DNA of 64,000 bases from Minicystis rosea (GTDB taxonomy: Bacteria; Myxococcota_A; Polyangia; Polyangiales; Polyangiaceae), in contig CP016211.1 in the NCBI GenBank assembly GCA_001931535.1, positions 3,500,501 to 3,564,500 of the forward strand, in the 5' to 3' direction. This document shows positions 41,699-51,936 of this stretch, piece by piece. Under the pieces are notes generated by a model. That model was given only the letters and a program-made list of their open reading frames with translations, did not search any database and was not told where the DNA came from. The position numbers were made by a program, and so were the translations under genes. The first letter of the stretch is position 1. Every line of letters starts with the position of its first letter.

Positions 41699-44451
41699 TG
41701 CGCGTCTCCCGAGGTGGTGTCGACGTCGGCGAAGCCGCCGGCAGGGACCGAGTTGCCGTAGTACACGTCGAGGCCGTTGCTCTCGCTGATGATGACGTCC
41801 TCGATGCCATCGCCGTCGAAGTCGGCCGTGGCGATGGCGTAGCCGCCGGCGAGATCCAGACGACACGAAGCCTCGAGCTCACTGTTGCGGTAGGCGATCG
41901 CATAAGCCGCGTCCGGCTCCACGGCCAGGATCGTGGCCTCGCCGCTCGGCGAGACGAGCACGGTGGCGGCGAGAGAAGGCCGCATGTTCGCAGGCGCGTT
42001 GATGCTCGTCATGCCGCAGCCGAGCTTTTCGAGCTCCTCCATCGTCACCCGCTTCGGCACGGACACGTCGAGCGCGTTCTTGCCCTCGTCCCACAGCACC
42101 ACGGCGATGCCGCCGGTGGGCGAGACCAGGATCACGTCGAGGTGTTCGTCATGGTTCACGTCGGCCGTGATCAGCTTCGCTTCGACGCGGTTCGCATCGT
42201 CCATGATGCCGATCCCCTCGAGCGACGCGGAGCTCGCCATCGCGAGGGCGCCGTCGGCGACGGTCGCCGTCACGAGCAGCGTGGCGCCGGCCTTCTCCTG
42301 ACCGGCGAGCACGAGCACGTCGTGCCCACCCTTCACCTGTGGGCCGAGGTTTCCGAGAAGCACGTCCCTCGCGCCGGAGAGCGACGTCGGGAGCGTGGTG
42401 ACCTTGGGCGCGTTGGGCGCGTCGGAGGTGGCCGGCTCGATGGAGGCGCTCTTGCCCGTCGGCAGCAGCCACAAGCGCGAGACACAGCTCTCCGGCGTCG
42501 GACAAGCCGCCTCGATGGGCCTCGCGAACACGGCGATGTCGCGGTAATTCTTGTCACCGCTGAACGATCCGATCACCGAGCGGGTGGGCACGTCGATGTT
42601 CGACTTCGCCAGCGGCTGCACGAGGTAGTAAGGCGCGTCGATCTGACGGCCGGTGTCGCCGGGGAAGACGTAGAGGTTCGTGCTCATCATCCCCTCCGCG
42701 CCGGAGGCCGAGACGACGTAGAGGTCGCGGATGAGATCGGGATAGATGCGCTGCTCGTACGTCGGCAGGAGCTGCGACACACCGCGGATGTCGGCGATGG
42801 CCACGGGCTCCGTCGGCGCGCCGACGATCGCGCCGAACGACATCAGCACCGTGTCGTACGGGAGGTTCGTCTCCGGATCGACCTGGCCCAGCTCGACGAA
42901 CGCCAGATCGTTCACCATGTCGCCGTCGAAGTCGCCCACCGTGAGCTCCTTGATCGGCGCCGACGTGACGATGCGGAACGGGTTGAACAGCGTCATCCCC
43001 GTGCCGGCGTACAGCGTGATGCCCGAGCTCTGCGACGAGGCCACGACGACATCGGGGATGCCGTCCTTGTTCATGTCGGCGATCTTCGCCTCGGTCCAGC
43101 TGTGCGGATCCTCGGTCTTGGCGAAGTCGACGTACACCCCCGTGGAGCGCACGCCGTCGGCGGCGCAGTCGCCCTGGAGCAATCCGTAGCTGAGCCAGAT
43201 GCTCTGATCGTCGACCACGTCGAGCGCACAGTCGCCGTTGAGATCGCCCACCGCGATCGGCGGGGACTTGATCGCGTTCGACATCGGGTACGCGAGCGAG
43301 AAGGCGTTGTTCGTGAGCGCGGGCGTGGCCCCGAACGTCCCGTCGTCGTGACCGAAGGCGAGGTGGAGCTGGTACTTGTCGTCGACCGCCACGAGATCCG
43401 GCCGCCCGTCGCTGTTGATGTCGACCACGTGCAGCGGATGGCAGCGCTGGTTGGGCGGCGGCATGTCCATGCCGCTGTCCACGCAGAGCTTCACGCTGGG
43501 CGGGAGCGCGACGTCGATGGGCGTCACCGCCGTCGGCGGCTTTTCGAGCACGGCGCACGGCGAATAGACGAGCACGTGCCCGCGGCTCTGGTCGTTGAAC
43601 GGCAGCGCGATGCCGTCGCACTTGCCACCGTCGAAGCGCGCCACGACGCCGTCGCCCGCAAGGGTCTCCGCCCCGGGAAACGCCGCGAGGGGGATCGGAT
43701 CGTCGGGCGGCGTCATCGCGACCAAGCCCGTCGCGGTGTACGCGAACAACCCGGTGAGCGGTACGCCGAGACTGAGCCCGTCTTCGTAGAGGAAGGGCGC
43801 GACGCGGTAGTTGGCCTTGTCGAGCGACACCGACGCGTACGCCGAAGGCGCGAGCGTGCGATCACTCTGCCCGGTGAAGAGCGAGAGACCGCGGCTCAGG
43901 TTGACGGCCAGCGTGGGTGACGCGGTGGACGAGCTCGAGGTGCCGCCGTCCATGGTCTCGGTGGGCTGCGTGAGAGAGCCGACGGACGCGTGCGGACTTT
44001 GAATGACGAGCGTGTCGCCCTGCGTGGAGGCGCGGCTCTTCTCGAAGTAGTGGACCGTGACCGTCGGCGGCGCGACGGCGATCACGTCGTTGATGCCGTC
44101 GCCGTCGAAGTCGGTGACGAGCAGCTCCTCGCATCGGCCTTCGGGGATCGACACCTGCGTCCACGTCATCGGATCGACGGGCTTGCGACAGATGTCGTCG
44201 TTGCCGCAGCGGAAACCCTCCGGGCACGAGAGGCCACCGAGGTGCTTGCAGATGTAACGACACTCGCCGCTGGTGTCGGGCTGGCCGCACGCGTCGCCCT
44301 CGGACGTGCCGTCCTTCTGGTCGCAGTCCTCGCCCTTCTCGACCACGCCGTTGCCGCACATGCCCTCTTGCACGACGCTGAGCTCGGTGCAGCCGAGCGT
44401 GCCGAGCGCGAGGATCCCCGCGGCCTTACCCCAACGCAAGACAAGCATCAC
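41695..44451 (-). CDS. FG-GAP/VCBS-repeat lipoprotein
   Basis: A 918-aa lipoprotein. A short signal peptide ends at GTLGC. A Cys-rich module GNGVVEKGEDCDQKDGTSEGDAC matches the Myxococcus Cys-rich repeat. The rest carries at least seven FG-GAP/integrin-type calcium loops (DFDGDGINDVIA, DINSDGRPDLVA, DLNGDCALDVVD, DMNKDGIPDVVV, DFDGDMVNDLAF, DVNHDEHLDVIL, DFDGDGIEDVII), giving a large beta-propeller on the cell surface. It starts at GTG 44451 or ATG 44448, both behind GAGGAG. It lies between the kinase (51-bp gap) and the PEGA protein (overlap) in one operon. Confidence 0.92.
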   Translation of the reverse strand: MMLVLRWGKAAGILALGTLGCTELSVVQEGMCGNGVVEKGEDCDQKDGTSEGDACGQPDTSGECRYICKHLGGLSCPEGFRCGNDDICRKPVDPMTWTQVSIPEGRCEELLVTDFDGDGINDVIAVAPPTVTVHYFEKSRASTQGDTLVIQSPHASVGSLTQPTETMDGGTSSSSTASPTLAVNLSRGLSLFTGQSDRTLAPSAYASVSLDKANYRVAPFLYEDGLSLGVPLTGLFAYTATGLVAMTPPDDPIPLAAFPGAETLAGDGVVARFDGGKCDGIALPFNDQSRGHVLVYSPCAVLEKPPTAVTPIDVALPPSVKLCVDSGMDMPPPNQRCHPLHVVDINSDGRPDLVAVDDKYQLHLAFGHDDGTFGATPALTNNAFSLAYPMSNAIKSPPIAVGDLNGDCALDVVDDQSIWLSYGLLQGDCAADGVRSTGVYVDFAKTEDPHSWTEAKIADMNKDGIPDVVVASSQSSGITLYAGTGMTLFNPFRIVTSAPIKELTVGDFDGDMVNDLAFVELGQVDPETNLPYDTVLMSFGAIVGAPTEPVAIADIRGVSQLLPTYEQRIYPDLIRDLYVVSASGAEGMMSTNLYVFPGDTGRQIDAPYYLVQPLAKSNIDVPTRSVIGSFSGDKNYRDIAVFARPIEAACPTPESCVSRLWLLPTGKSASIEPATSDAPNAPKVTTLPTSLSGARDVLLGNLGPQVKGGHDVLVLAGQEKAGATLLVTATVADGALAMASSASLEGIGIMDDANRVEAKLITADVNHDEHLDVILVSPTGGIAVVLWDEGKNALDVSVPKRVTMEELEKLGCGMTSINAPANMRPSLAATVLVSPSGEATILAVEPDAAYAIAYRNSELEASCRLDLAGGYAIATADFDGDGIEDVIISESNGLDVYYGNSVPAGGFADVDTTSGDAQ

Positions 44452-44502
44452 GCGTGCTCCTCGGAGCGCAGGCTCCGCTGCTCGTTTCCCTGCGAGCCAG
44501 CA

Positions 44503-46112
44503 TCAAAACTCGAGATCCGACTTCTTCTTGGCGGCGCCGCCTGCGACCTTGGCGAGCTCGACGCCCACGATGGAGTTCGCGGACACGGGCACTTCCAGAT
44601 CGCGCGGCGTGTAGCCCTGCGCCTTGAAGGTGAGCTTCACCTTGCCATCGGAGCGCTTGATCTTGATGGGTGTGGCCGAGGTGCCGAGCTTCGTTCCGCC
44701 GAGGTAGACGTCGACTACCTTCGGTGTCGACTCGATGGTGAGCTCCACGTCGGCGGCGGCCGCAGGCTGCGGCTCGGCGGCCACGATCGGCGTCACGGTC
44801 GGCGCGGGATCGGCCGTCTTGACGACGGGCGTGGTGGTGGCGATCGCCGCGGGCGCGGACGGTGCGGCCGTCGTGATCATCGCCGCCGTCGCCGGCGTCT
44901 TCGAGCGCGACATGGCGAAGGCGCCGACCGCGAGCAGGCCGACAACGCCGGCGATGCCATAAATCATCGTCCGACCACCGGCGGGCTTGGGCGCGGACTC
45001 GGCGGAGAGGATCGTCTTCAAGCCGTCGTCCTGCAGCACCGTACGCGCATCGAACATCGCGTTGTCGCCGGGCGTCGAGCTCCCCACGCGCACCTGCGCG
45101 CCGCTCTTCGAGCTCACGCCAGAGGCCGCGCGCGCCGAGACCTTCACGTCGAACCCCGCCGACGCGGCCGCCTGCGCCAGCGCATCGAGGCCGGCGCCGA
45201 GCGACGCGGGACGCTGCGCCGGATCCTTTTCGAGGAACGCGAGCACCGGCGCGTCGAGCGCGGCCGGAAGACCGGGGCACACCTCCGACGGCTTGGGCGG
45301 CGGCGCGCTGGTGTGCTTGATGAGGAGCTCCATCACGTCCTCGCCCTCGAACGGGAGCTTGCCCGTGAGCGAGACGAAGACGAGGACGCCGAACGAATAG
45401 AGATCGGTGCGGTGATCGACGTTGCGACCGCGGCACTGCTCCGGGGACATGTAATACGGCGTGCCCAGCGGCGCGCCGGTGCGCGTCTTGTGGCTGCTCG
45501 TCGCCGACTCGCCGAGCAGCTTGGCGATGCCGAAGTCGAGGAGCTTGGGGAAGACGGTCTCGTCGTCCTCGATCACCAAGAAGACGTTCTCCGGCTTGAG
45601 ATCGCGATGCGCGATGCCGGCGGCGTGGGCCGCGTCGATGGCGCGGGCGATGCCGCGGAAGATGGGCATCGCCTCCTCCGGCGAGAGGCGTCCCTTACGG
45701 TGTAAGTACGCGTCCATCGGGGAGCCGTCGAGCAGCTCCATGACGTAGTACTGCCGGCCGTCCGAGAGCGCGCCGAACGAGAAGATGTCGATGATGTTGC
45801 GGTTCCGGATCTGGTTGACCGCGCGCGCCTCGGCGACGAAGCGCGACACCATCTGCGGGTTCGACGAGTACTGCTTGTTGAGGACCTTGATGGCCGCGGC
45901 CTTGCCGATGAGCGGGTGGACCGCGCGGTACACCGCGCCGAAGCCGCCCTCCCGAGCTTGCCTTCGACACGGTATTCGCCGACGGTTTGCCCGGGCGCGA
46001 GCTCGAGATCGGCCGCGGCGACGATCTCGTCCGGCACGAGCACGGCGCCGTCGGCAGCGCAGGTCTGGACGTCGTCGGGGTAGCGGACGCGGCAAGTGGG
46101 ACAGGTCGCCAT
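44503..46112 (-). CDS. PEGA-tailed Ser/Thr protein kinase, frame broken by one missing G
   Basis: The N-terminus (from ATG 46112: MATCPTCRVRYPDDVQTC...AADG, a zinc-ribbon-like start) reaches GQTVGEYRVEGKLG and then shifts frame. The expected KLGEGGFGAVYR needs GGGGAGG, but the sequence has GGGAGG (+ strand CCC at 45951-45953). Downstream, the other frame gives GGFGAVYRAVHP, AIKVLN, HRDLKPENVF, DFGIAK and TPYYMSPEQCRG, all intact, then a membrane helix (IYGIAGVVGLLAVGAFAM) and a C-terminal PEGA domain (VDVYLGGTKLGTSATPIKIK). As written it would be truncated. A base lost from a G run is more likely a sequencing error than a pseudogene, since the rest is fully conserved. First gene of a three-gene operon. 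Confidence 0.85.
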
Positions 46113-46368
46113 GTGCAAGGAGCGCCGCACGCACAGCCGACGCCACCTCAGCCTACACGAGTGAGGAGACCCGCGGCAAACGAGGCGCCGCGCCGCGAAC
46201 GCGCGCCCCCTTCACGTGGCCACGCGCACGGAACGCGGCAACGCGAGGCGCGAACGGCATCGCCCACAATCGCGGGCATCGCGGCCGAGAGCACGATCCG
46301 GTCGCGATCTTCGCACGGGCCGAAGCCGCGACGGTTGCGCTCTCCTGTCGCCCGGATACGATCCCGCG

Positions 46369-47028
46369 GTGCGCGCGCTTGCTCCGGTCCTCGCGATCTC
46401 GGCGGCGTTCCTCGTGTCTCGCCCCGCACGCGCCGACGTTCCGCCGCCGCCTTCGACGAGCTGGGCCACCACGCAGGCCGCCGAGCTCGCTCGCCAAGCC
46501 CGCGATCACACGGCGCGCGGCGAGGCCGAGACCGCCGTCGCGCGGTACGTCGAAGCCATTCGTCTCGATCCCACGTACGCGACCGCGTATCTCGGGCTCG
46601 CGGCGCTCTACGAAGCGCGGGGCGACACACGCGAAGCGGAGCGCACGTACGCCGTCGGCCTCGACCACGTCCCCGGCTTCGCCGACGCGCTCACGGCCCG
46701 CGGTCGCCTGCGCGCGAAGCTGCGCCGGACCGACGAAGCCATCGCCGATCTCGAGGCCGCCGCCTCCATCGCGCCGGATGCGCTCCCGGTGCTGCGCGAT
46801 CTCTGCGCCGCCTACGTGACGGTGCGCGCGCTGCCCGCCGCGCTCGCCGTGAGCCGGCGCATGGCGGCCCTCGCCGAAGCGCAGGCGGACACCGCGACAG
46901 CCGCGGAAGCCAAGGTGCGCGTGAAGGCGCTGACGCTGCTCGTGGCGGAGGTCGATCCGGTCACCGCCGGCCGATCGGGGCGAGGCCCCGTACGCAACGC
47001 GCTGGCGATGATGGGCCGGCGGCGCTGA
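46369..47028 (+). CDS. Exported TPR-repeat protein
   Basis: A 219-aa protein. The start is GTG 46369, which gives a clean signal peptide (VRALAPVLAISAAFLVSRPARA); the frame is open to 46216 but that part is Arg-rich and not coding-like. The mature protein has three to four TPRs (ARGEAETAVARYVEAIRLDPTYATAYLGLAALYEARGDTREAERTYAVGLDHVPG...). It diverges from the kinase operon across 256 bp. Function unknown. Confidence 0.78.
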   Translation: MRALAPVLAISAAFLVSRPARADVPPPPSTSWATTQAAELARQARDHTARGEAETAVARYVEAIRLDPTYATAYLGLAALYEARGDTREAERTYAVGLDHVPGFADALTARGRLRAKLRRTDEAIADLEAAASIAPDALPVLRDLCAAYVTVRALPAALAVSRRMAALAEAQADTATAAEAKVRVKALTLLVAEVDPVTAGRSGRGPVRNALAMMGRRR

Positions 47029-47033
47029 TCGGA

Positions 47034-47654
47034 TCACGCTGCGTCGAAGCGATACTCCGTCTCCCGCGCGCCCGCGCGCTCGCCGAAGCGCGCGCAGAAC
47101 GCAGCGAGCCGCTCGTATGCCGCCACATCCATGACCTGCCGCCACGGGAGGTGCGTCAGCGTGGAGAAGAGCGCGACCTCCAGGAAGCTCAGCGTGCGCT
47201 CGGCCGGGAGCGCGGCGAGGGCGCGGTCGATGTTCTCGTTCAAGAAGCCGAGCGCGTTTTCGAGGCTGCGCTGGACCTTCGGTGGCACCGCACGATCGTC
47301 GCCCCCCATCTTCGCCATGATGACCGCCACCTCGGTCGCCATCACGTGCAGCGCCATCTCCTCGGCGTTCATGACGATCCGCGCAGTGACGTCGCCGCGG
47401 AGCACGACGCTCGATCGCTTCCCGGACCGAAGCGCCAGCACACGACAGATGTTCTCGGTGCCCACGAGCAGACCATCCTCGTCGACGAGCACAGGCACCT
47501 TCAGGGCCGGGTTGCCGGAGTAGGTCGCCGCGTCCAGCGACATCATGTCGAGCACCGGACGGAACACGTGCGCGACGCCGAGCTCCAGCGCGAAGATGCG
47601 CGCCACCCGCGTGTAATGAGAGCTGCTTCGGCCCACCAAAACGAGATCGCTCAT
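47034..47654 (-). CDS. Glutathione S-transferase-like protein
   Basis: A 206-aa protein. The thioredoxin-like N-terminal domain includes LVLVGRSSSHYTRVARIFALELGV, NPALKVPVLVDEDGLLVGTENICRVLA (cis-Pro VPVL and the S/T-E glutathione site TEN). A helical C-terminal domain follows (SFLEVALFSTLTHLPWRQVMDVAAYERLAAFCARF), as in GSTs. ATG 47654 with GAGG upstream is preferred. It is convergent with the TPR gene (5 bp gap). Substrate unknown. Confidence 0.82.
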   Translation of the reverse strand: MSDLVLVGRSSSHYTRVARIFALELGVAHVFRPVLDMMSLDAATYSGNPALKVPVLVDEDGLLVGTENICRVLALRSGKRSSVVLRGDVTARIVMNAEEMALHVMATEVAVIMAKMGGDDRAVPPKVQRSLENALGFLNENIDRALAALPAERTLSFLEVALFSTLTHLPWRQVMDVAAYERLAAFCARFGERAGARETEYRFDAA

Positions 47655-47809
47655 CGTCTGCCTCGCGCGTGAGCGTCGCATGGAATCGGGCCGCGCAGGG
47701 CGATCAATCTGCGCCGCTTCCGCGTTGCTTGCCGCGCCCGCCGCGCACGCTTACACCATCGGTCCATCGCGACGCCGCGCGCACCATCGCGGCCGCGCCC
47801 CGAGCCTCC

Positions 47810-48991
47810 ATGAAACGATCCATCGAGCGCCCCAAGAGCGCGCTGAAGAAGCTGCAATCGTCTCTCGCCAAGGCGCTCCCCAACGGGTTGCCGGACGAGC
47901 TCCGTCGTTTCTACGAAGCGGGAGACGGAATGACCGTCACCATCGAGCACGATGGAAAGACCGAGACCGCGACGATCGAGGGCCTGAAAGGGATGTTCGG
48001 TGGCGCGTTCCGGCCCCCGACCGTGGTGAAGAGCCTCGATGACGCGGACGAGGCGCTGAACGACGGCCCGTTTCAAGATGTCTTCTACAACCAAGAGCTC
48101 GATCTCGACGGCAAGGGAGCACGCGCGCGTCTGAACCTCTTGCTGCGGCTCAAGCTGGTGACGGCCGTCGCCGGCGAATCGACGGCCATTGGCATCGATC
48201 TCTACGACGAGGCCGGGCCGCAACTCTATCTCGTGCAGGATGCGTGCGACGCGTTCCCGCTCGCGCTCGGCTTCGGTGAATTCGTCGCGTGGTTCGAAAA
48301 GCTCGGCAACCGCCGCTGGACCTTTGCGTTCCTCGACGCCAAGGCGGAGCGCGCCATGAACATCGATCTGGCGAGCGAGCTCGATCGGAGCTTGGCGGGC
48401 TTCGCCGACGAAGAAGTGGCCCCGCTTCGCGCCCGACTCGCCAAAGCAGCCAAGCCCAAGAAGACGGCGAGCAAGGAAGTCGAGAAGACCGCCGAAACAC
48501 CTCGCAAAACGACGAAATCGACGCCCGAGCCGACCCCGCCGAAATCGAATGGCAGCGTGACTGCGAAGAGCATCCAGGGCTGGCCTCTCGTGCTCCCTCC
48601 GCTGAAGGCACCGTATCTGGCCGATCCTTGGCAGCGCGATCACGACGCGCTCATGGCCTTGGGGACCGAAGCGGTCGGGCGCGATCAAACCATCGCGCTG
48701 GCGGCGCGTGGCGTTCGCGACGTGCTCGGCAAGAAGCGGTGGGCCGAGCTTCAATGGGCCGCCGTCCTGCTCGCCTCCTCGGCGCTGACGGAGGACGAGG
48801 TCGTCAAGCTGGTGGAGCTCTACATGCCTGCCGATGCCATCGCGGTGCTCGCCAAGCTGCGCCGCTGGAACGGCGCCAAGCTGCGGCAGCTCTCCGCGGA
48901 CACGAAGTTCGGTTGGAAGAAGAAGCCCGTGCCACCACACGTCAGCGAGACGTTCGCAACCGCTGCAACGAAGCTCGCCGCGAAGCCCTGA
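47810..48991 (+). CDS. SMI1/KNR4 (SUKH)-like protein
   Basis: A 393-aa soluble protein. Residues about 10-165 fit the SUKH fold: LPNGLPDELRRFYEAGDGMTV (the LPxxLxxFYxxxxG start), then IGIDLYDEAGPQLYLVQ and DAFPLALGFGEFVAWFEKL (the late A-x-SFxEFLxxL helix). A Lys/Thr/Pro linker (about 205-245) leads to a helical 145-aa C-terminal domain I do not recognise (VLPPLKAPYLADPWQRDHDALMALG; DDEVVKLVELYM-like). SUKH proteins often act as immunity proteins, but no toxin is adjacent. ATG 47810 is chosen because upstream sequence is not coding-like. Confidence 0.7.
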   Translation: MKRSIERPKSALKKLQSSLAKALPNGLPDELRRFYEAGDGMTVTIEHDGKTETATIEGLKGMFGGAFRPPTVVKSLDDADEALNDGPFQDVFYNQELDLDGKGARARLNLLLRLKLVTAVAGESTAIGIDLYDEAGPQLYLVQDACDAFPLALGFGEFVAWFEKLGNRRWTFAFLDAKAERAMNIDLASELDRSLAGFADEEVAPLRARLAKAAKPKKTASKEVEKTAETPRKTTKSTPEPTPPKSNGSVTAKSIQGWPLVLPPLKAPYLADPWQRDHDALMALGTEAVGRDQTIALAARGVRDVLGKKRWAELQWAAVLLASSALTEDEVVKLVELYMPADAIAVLAKLRRWNGAKLRQLSADTKFGWKKKPVPPHVSETFATAATKLAAKP

Positions 48992-49001
48992 AGCGTGCCC
49001 C

Positions 49002-50084
49002 TCACGGGCTCGCGCACTGCACCTCGGCCTCGAGCGTGGCGTTCGCATCGGCGGCGGCGTTCGCGCACGCGGTCCCGGTCAACACCACCTCTCCGTTGTC
49101 CCGGTTTCCCCAAGTCCAGCCATCGACCCCCATCGGATCATAGGGAATCTCTACCCCACCCATCCGCATCACGATCGTACCGCCGTCATTGGGGACCGAG
49201 GTGGTGAGGAACGTGCAACTCCCCACTTGATCGCGGATGGCAGCGAGCGCCGCCGTCAGCTCCGCGCCCGATCGGGCCGCATAATAGTGCTGCTCGGAGC
49301 CTGCTTTGGGGCGGCCGCCGGCGTCGGCCATGGCATCGAGGACGCTGGTGAATTGAATGTCACCTTCCTCCTGAATCCCGATGACGTACGTGGGCAAGCC
49401 CTTCTCGTAGAATGCGGCGATGCGGTCCACGGTGCGCGCGTCGTCGAGACACATCTTGCTTTGTTTGCAGCCGTTGCCCGACGCCGCGCAGGTGCATTCG
49501 TCCGGATCCAACGCCTCGTTGCAGTTCGGCCCGCCGTCGGTGGCGAGCACGAGGGCGCGCGCCGTCGTCGCCGCGTGGATCACCGAGAGCGCCCCGGCCG
49601 CCGTGGCCAGCGCGTCGGCCGTCGGCGTCCCGCCGCTGGGCGGCAGCGCATTCATGGCGCCGATCAGCGGCGCCACGTTCCCCGTGGCTGGCATGAGCTC
49701 GGGAATCGCCGGCACCACACAGCTCAGATCGCCGCCACCCCCCGATCCCGCTGGATAGAAGAGCGCGCCGATCTCCATCGATTGGTCCACCGCCGGCAAC
49801 GTGGACGCGAGCGCGTCGATGAGCAGGCTCCAACGGCTCCCCTGCCCGTCGCCCTTCCCGAGCTTGTCCTGCATCGATCGGGATCGATCGATGACGAACA
49901 TCACCGCGGGGTGCGCCTTCTCGAGCGTCACGATGCCCGTCATGCACGGCACCGCGCCGCCTTCGCCCCCGGCGCCGCCGTCGCTCTCGACCACGGGCGC
50001 CGTGAGCTCGCTCCGGGCACCGCAGCTCCACGCGGCGAAGAGGACCGCAACAGCGGCGGCCATGCGGTATGCGACTCGGATCAT
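49002..50084 (-). CDS. VWA-domain lipoprotein
   Basis: A 360-aa exported protein. The signal peptide ends AAWSC, lipid-modified Cys probably 21. The von Willebrand factor A domain (about 57-290) has an intact MIDAS: FVIDRSRSM (DxSxS), SGGTPT, and VLATDGGPNC. A Cys-containing insert (CNEALDPDECTCAASGNGCKQSKMC) suggests disulfides. The C-terminal 60 residues (IPYDPMGVDGWTWGNRDNGEVVLTG) form a beta-rich tail. Such lipoproteins are common in myxobacteria and bind unknown ligands. It is convergent with the SUKH-like gene. Confidence 0.9.
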   Translation of the reverse strand: MIRVAYRMAAAVAVLFAAWSCGARSELTAPVVESDGGAGGEGGAVPCMTGIVTLEKAHPAVMFVIDRSRSMQDKLGKGDGQGSRWSLLIDALASTLPAVDQSMEIGALFYPAGSGGGGDLSCVVPAIPELMPATGNVAPLIGAMNALPPSGGTPTADALATAAGALSVIHAATTARALVLATDGGPNCNEALDPDECTCAASGNGCKQSKMCLDDARTVDRIAAFYEKGLPTYVIGIQEEGDIQFTSVLDAMADAGGRPKAGSEQHYYAARSGAELTAALAAIRDQVGSCTFLTTSVPNDGGTIVMRMGGVEIPYDPMGVDGWTWGNRDNGEVVLTGTACANAAADANATLEAEVQCASP

Positions 50085-50545
50085 TCGCCCACGTCTCCAT
50101 CGTCACCTCGTGCCACCCGCACCGGCCGGGCGTGAGGGACGCTCGCCCAGCTTGTCCGCTCCCGCGCCGGCCCTTCGCGAAATTCATCGCCGCCTCGAAA
50201 AGAGGGACGATTCGCCCGGCGGGGCCCAACGCCGTCCGCGACATCCGTGCCCGCGGGGTACGCGCCGGCCATCGCGCCGAGGCTCGGCGCGCCCCGCGGC
50301 AAACGAGGATCGATGAAGCCAAGGTTCGACTCCATCGTTCGACATTCGGAGACATCCCTCGAGCAAGCTTCGTCGACGCCCGAGATCGATTATGCGACAT
50401 TCACCCCTTCACTTCGCGCAGCACGAAAGCCGTCACGTCGCCGAAAGCAACCGTCGTCATCGACGACGATCGAGGTAACCGCTTGTCCAAACGGCTTTCG
50501 GCCTTGTAGTAATTGGCCTTCTGACACCTTGCATGGGAGCTACAC
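50085..50545. promoter_or_regulatory. 461-bp divergent region before the P450 gene
   Basis: It lies between the VWA lipoprotein (reverse) and the cytochrome P450 (forward). An inverted repeat GCCGAAAGC (50440-50448) and GCTTTCGGC (50494-50502) spans 63 bp. TTGTCC (50483-50488) and TAGTAA (50507-50512), 18 bp apart, could be a sigma-70-type promoter overlapping the right arm. No gene is supported. Confidence 0.4.
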
Positions 50546-51796
50546 ATGTCCGAATCCAATCCTTCGAGCCGAACGGCGTCGGCCTGCGGTCGCGAACATT
50601 TTCCGCTCACGTCACCGATGCTCGAGGATCCGCGCCCGTTTTATGCGCGGGCACGCCGTGAAGAGCCGGTGTTTTGGAGCGAATCCCTCGGCCTTTGGGT
50701 GGTGACGCGGCATGACGACGTCTGCGCCGTCGCCAAGGATGCGGTGCGGTTTTCGTCGATGGATTCGATCACACCGCAGGTGGCGCCGCCGCCGCCCGAG
50801 ATGCTCGCCGAGCTCGTGAAGGGGTTTCCGCTCCTGCCGAGCCTCGTGACCAGCGATCCGCCGGCGCACACCCACCAGCGCGCGCTCGTCACCAAAGCGC
50901 TCTCGCTGCGCCGGCTGGCCACGTTCGAGCCGATCCTCCGCGGGATCGCCGACGGGCTCGTCGACGGGTTTGCCGCGAAGGGCCGAGCGGAGATCGTCGA
51001 GGCCTTCGCCATCGCGTTGCCGGGCAACTTCATCGTCGATCTGCTCGGCTTACCGCGGGAGCATCTCGCGCAGGTCAATCACTGGACCACCGACAGCGCC
51101 GAGGTCTTCGCCGGACACAAGCCGCTCGATCAGCTCGTCGTGCACGCGCGCGGCTTCGTCGAATATCAACACTACCTCGCCGCAGCGATCGAGGAGCGGC
51201 AGAAGAGCCCCCGCGAAGATGCCCTCTCCGATATCGTCACGGGCGCGGCCGCCCTCAATCCGCCGCTCGGGATGCCCGAGATCATCAACATGCTCCTCCA
51301 GGTCATCTTCGCAGGTTACGAGACCACGGCCGGCCTCATCGCGGCCTCGGCGCTCGAGCTCGCGCGCGATCCGGAGCTCTTCGCCGCCGCGCGGAGGGAC
51401 CCATCGATCATCCCGCCCATCATCGAGGAGGTGCTCCGGGTGGCCTCGCCGATCCACGCCATGTACCGCACGGCGAACGAAGATGTGGAGATCGGCGGCG
51501 TGCGCATCCAGAAAGGCGAGCGTTTGCAGATCGCTTACATCTCCGCGAACCACGACGAGCGGCGGTTCGAGGATCCGCTCCGGTTCGACATCCATCGTAC
51601 GACACCGCACCTCGCCTTCGGGCACGGAATCCATTTCTGCATCGGCGCGCCGCTCGCACGGCTCGAAGGCCGCATCGCGCTGGAGGTGCTGACGCAGCGC
51701 ATGCCGGGCCTGCGCCTCGTCCCCGGTCAGAAGCTCTCCTATTTCCCCAGCGCCACCGCCCGGCGGCTCGACTCCCTGCTCCTCGAATGGCCGTGA
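50546..51796 (+). CDS. Cytochrome P450
   Basis: A 416-aa soluble bacterial class I P450. The I-helix oxygen motif AGYETT is at 256-261, the K-helix ExxR in EEVLR, and the heme-binding loop FGHGIHFCIGAPLAR has the thiolate Cys at 365. DPPAHTHQRALVTKALS (the C-helix HxxxR region) is present. It catalyses monooxygenation with partner ferredoxin and reductase, which are not in the window. GGGAG lies upstream of ATG 50546. Substrate unknown; no CYP51 signature is evident. It ends at a strong hairpin. Confidence 0.95.
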   Translation: MSESNPSSRTASACGREHFPLTSPMLEDPRPFYARARREEPVFWSESLGLWVVTRHDDVCAVAKDAVRFSSMDSITPQVAPPPPEMLAELVKGFPLLPSLVTSDPPAHTHQRALVTKALSLRRLATFEPILRGIADGLVDGFAAKGRAEIVEAFAIALPGNFIVDLLGLPREHLAQVNHWTTDSAEVFAGHKPLDQLVVHARGFVEYQHYLAAAIEERQKSPREDALSDIVTGAAALNPPLGMPEIINMLLQVIFAGYETTAGLIAASALELARDPELFAAARRDPSIIPPIIEEVLRVASPIHAMYRTANEDVEIGGVRIQKGERLQIAYISANHDERRFEDPLRFDIHRTTPHLAFGHGIHFCIGAPLARLEGRIALEVLTQRMPGLRLVPGQKLSYFPSATARRLDSLLLEWP

Positions 51797-51819
51797 TGTG
51801 CACGTGCCAATAGGATTAC

Positions 51820-51847
51820 GGAGCGCTCACCCCTTCACGAGCGCTCC
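51820..51847 (+). terminator. Hairpin after the P450 gene
   Basis: GGAGCGCTC (51820-51828) pairs perfectly with GAGCGCTCC (51839-51847), ten-base loop, 23 bp after the P450 stop and before a convergent gene. Confidence 0.65.
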
Positions 51848-51936
51848 ACATCCATCGACGTCGCCAAAGACATCTCCCCTGCCCTCCAGCAACCCCTAGA
51901 CTCGATATCTCGCAAACGATGAATCGAGCCGGCCGC

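Noticed and set aside
44503..46146. One continuous kinase gene starting at 46146
   Set aside because: The first 60 or so codons of that frame are Arg-rich nonsense; the real N-terminus is in another frame and joins only if one missing base is restored.
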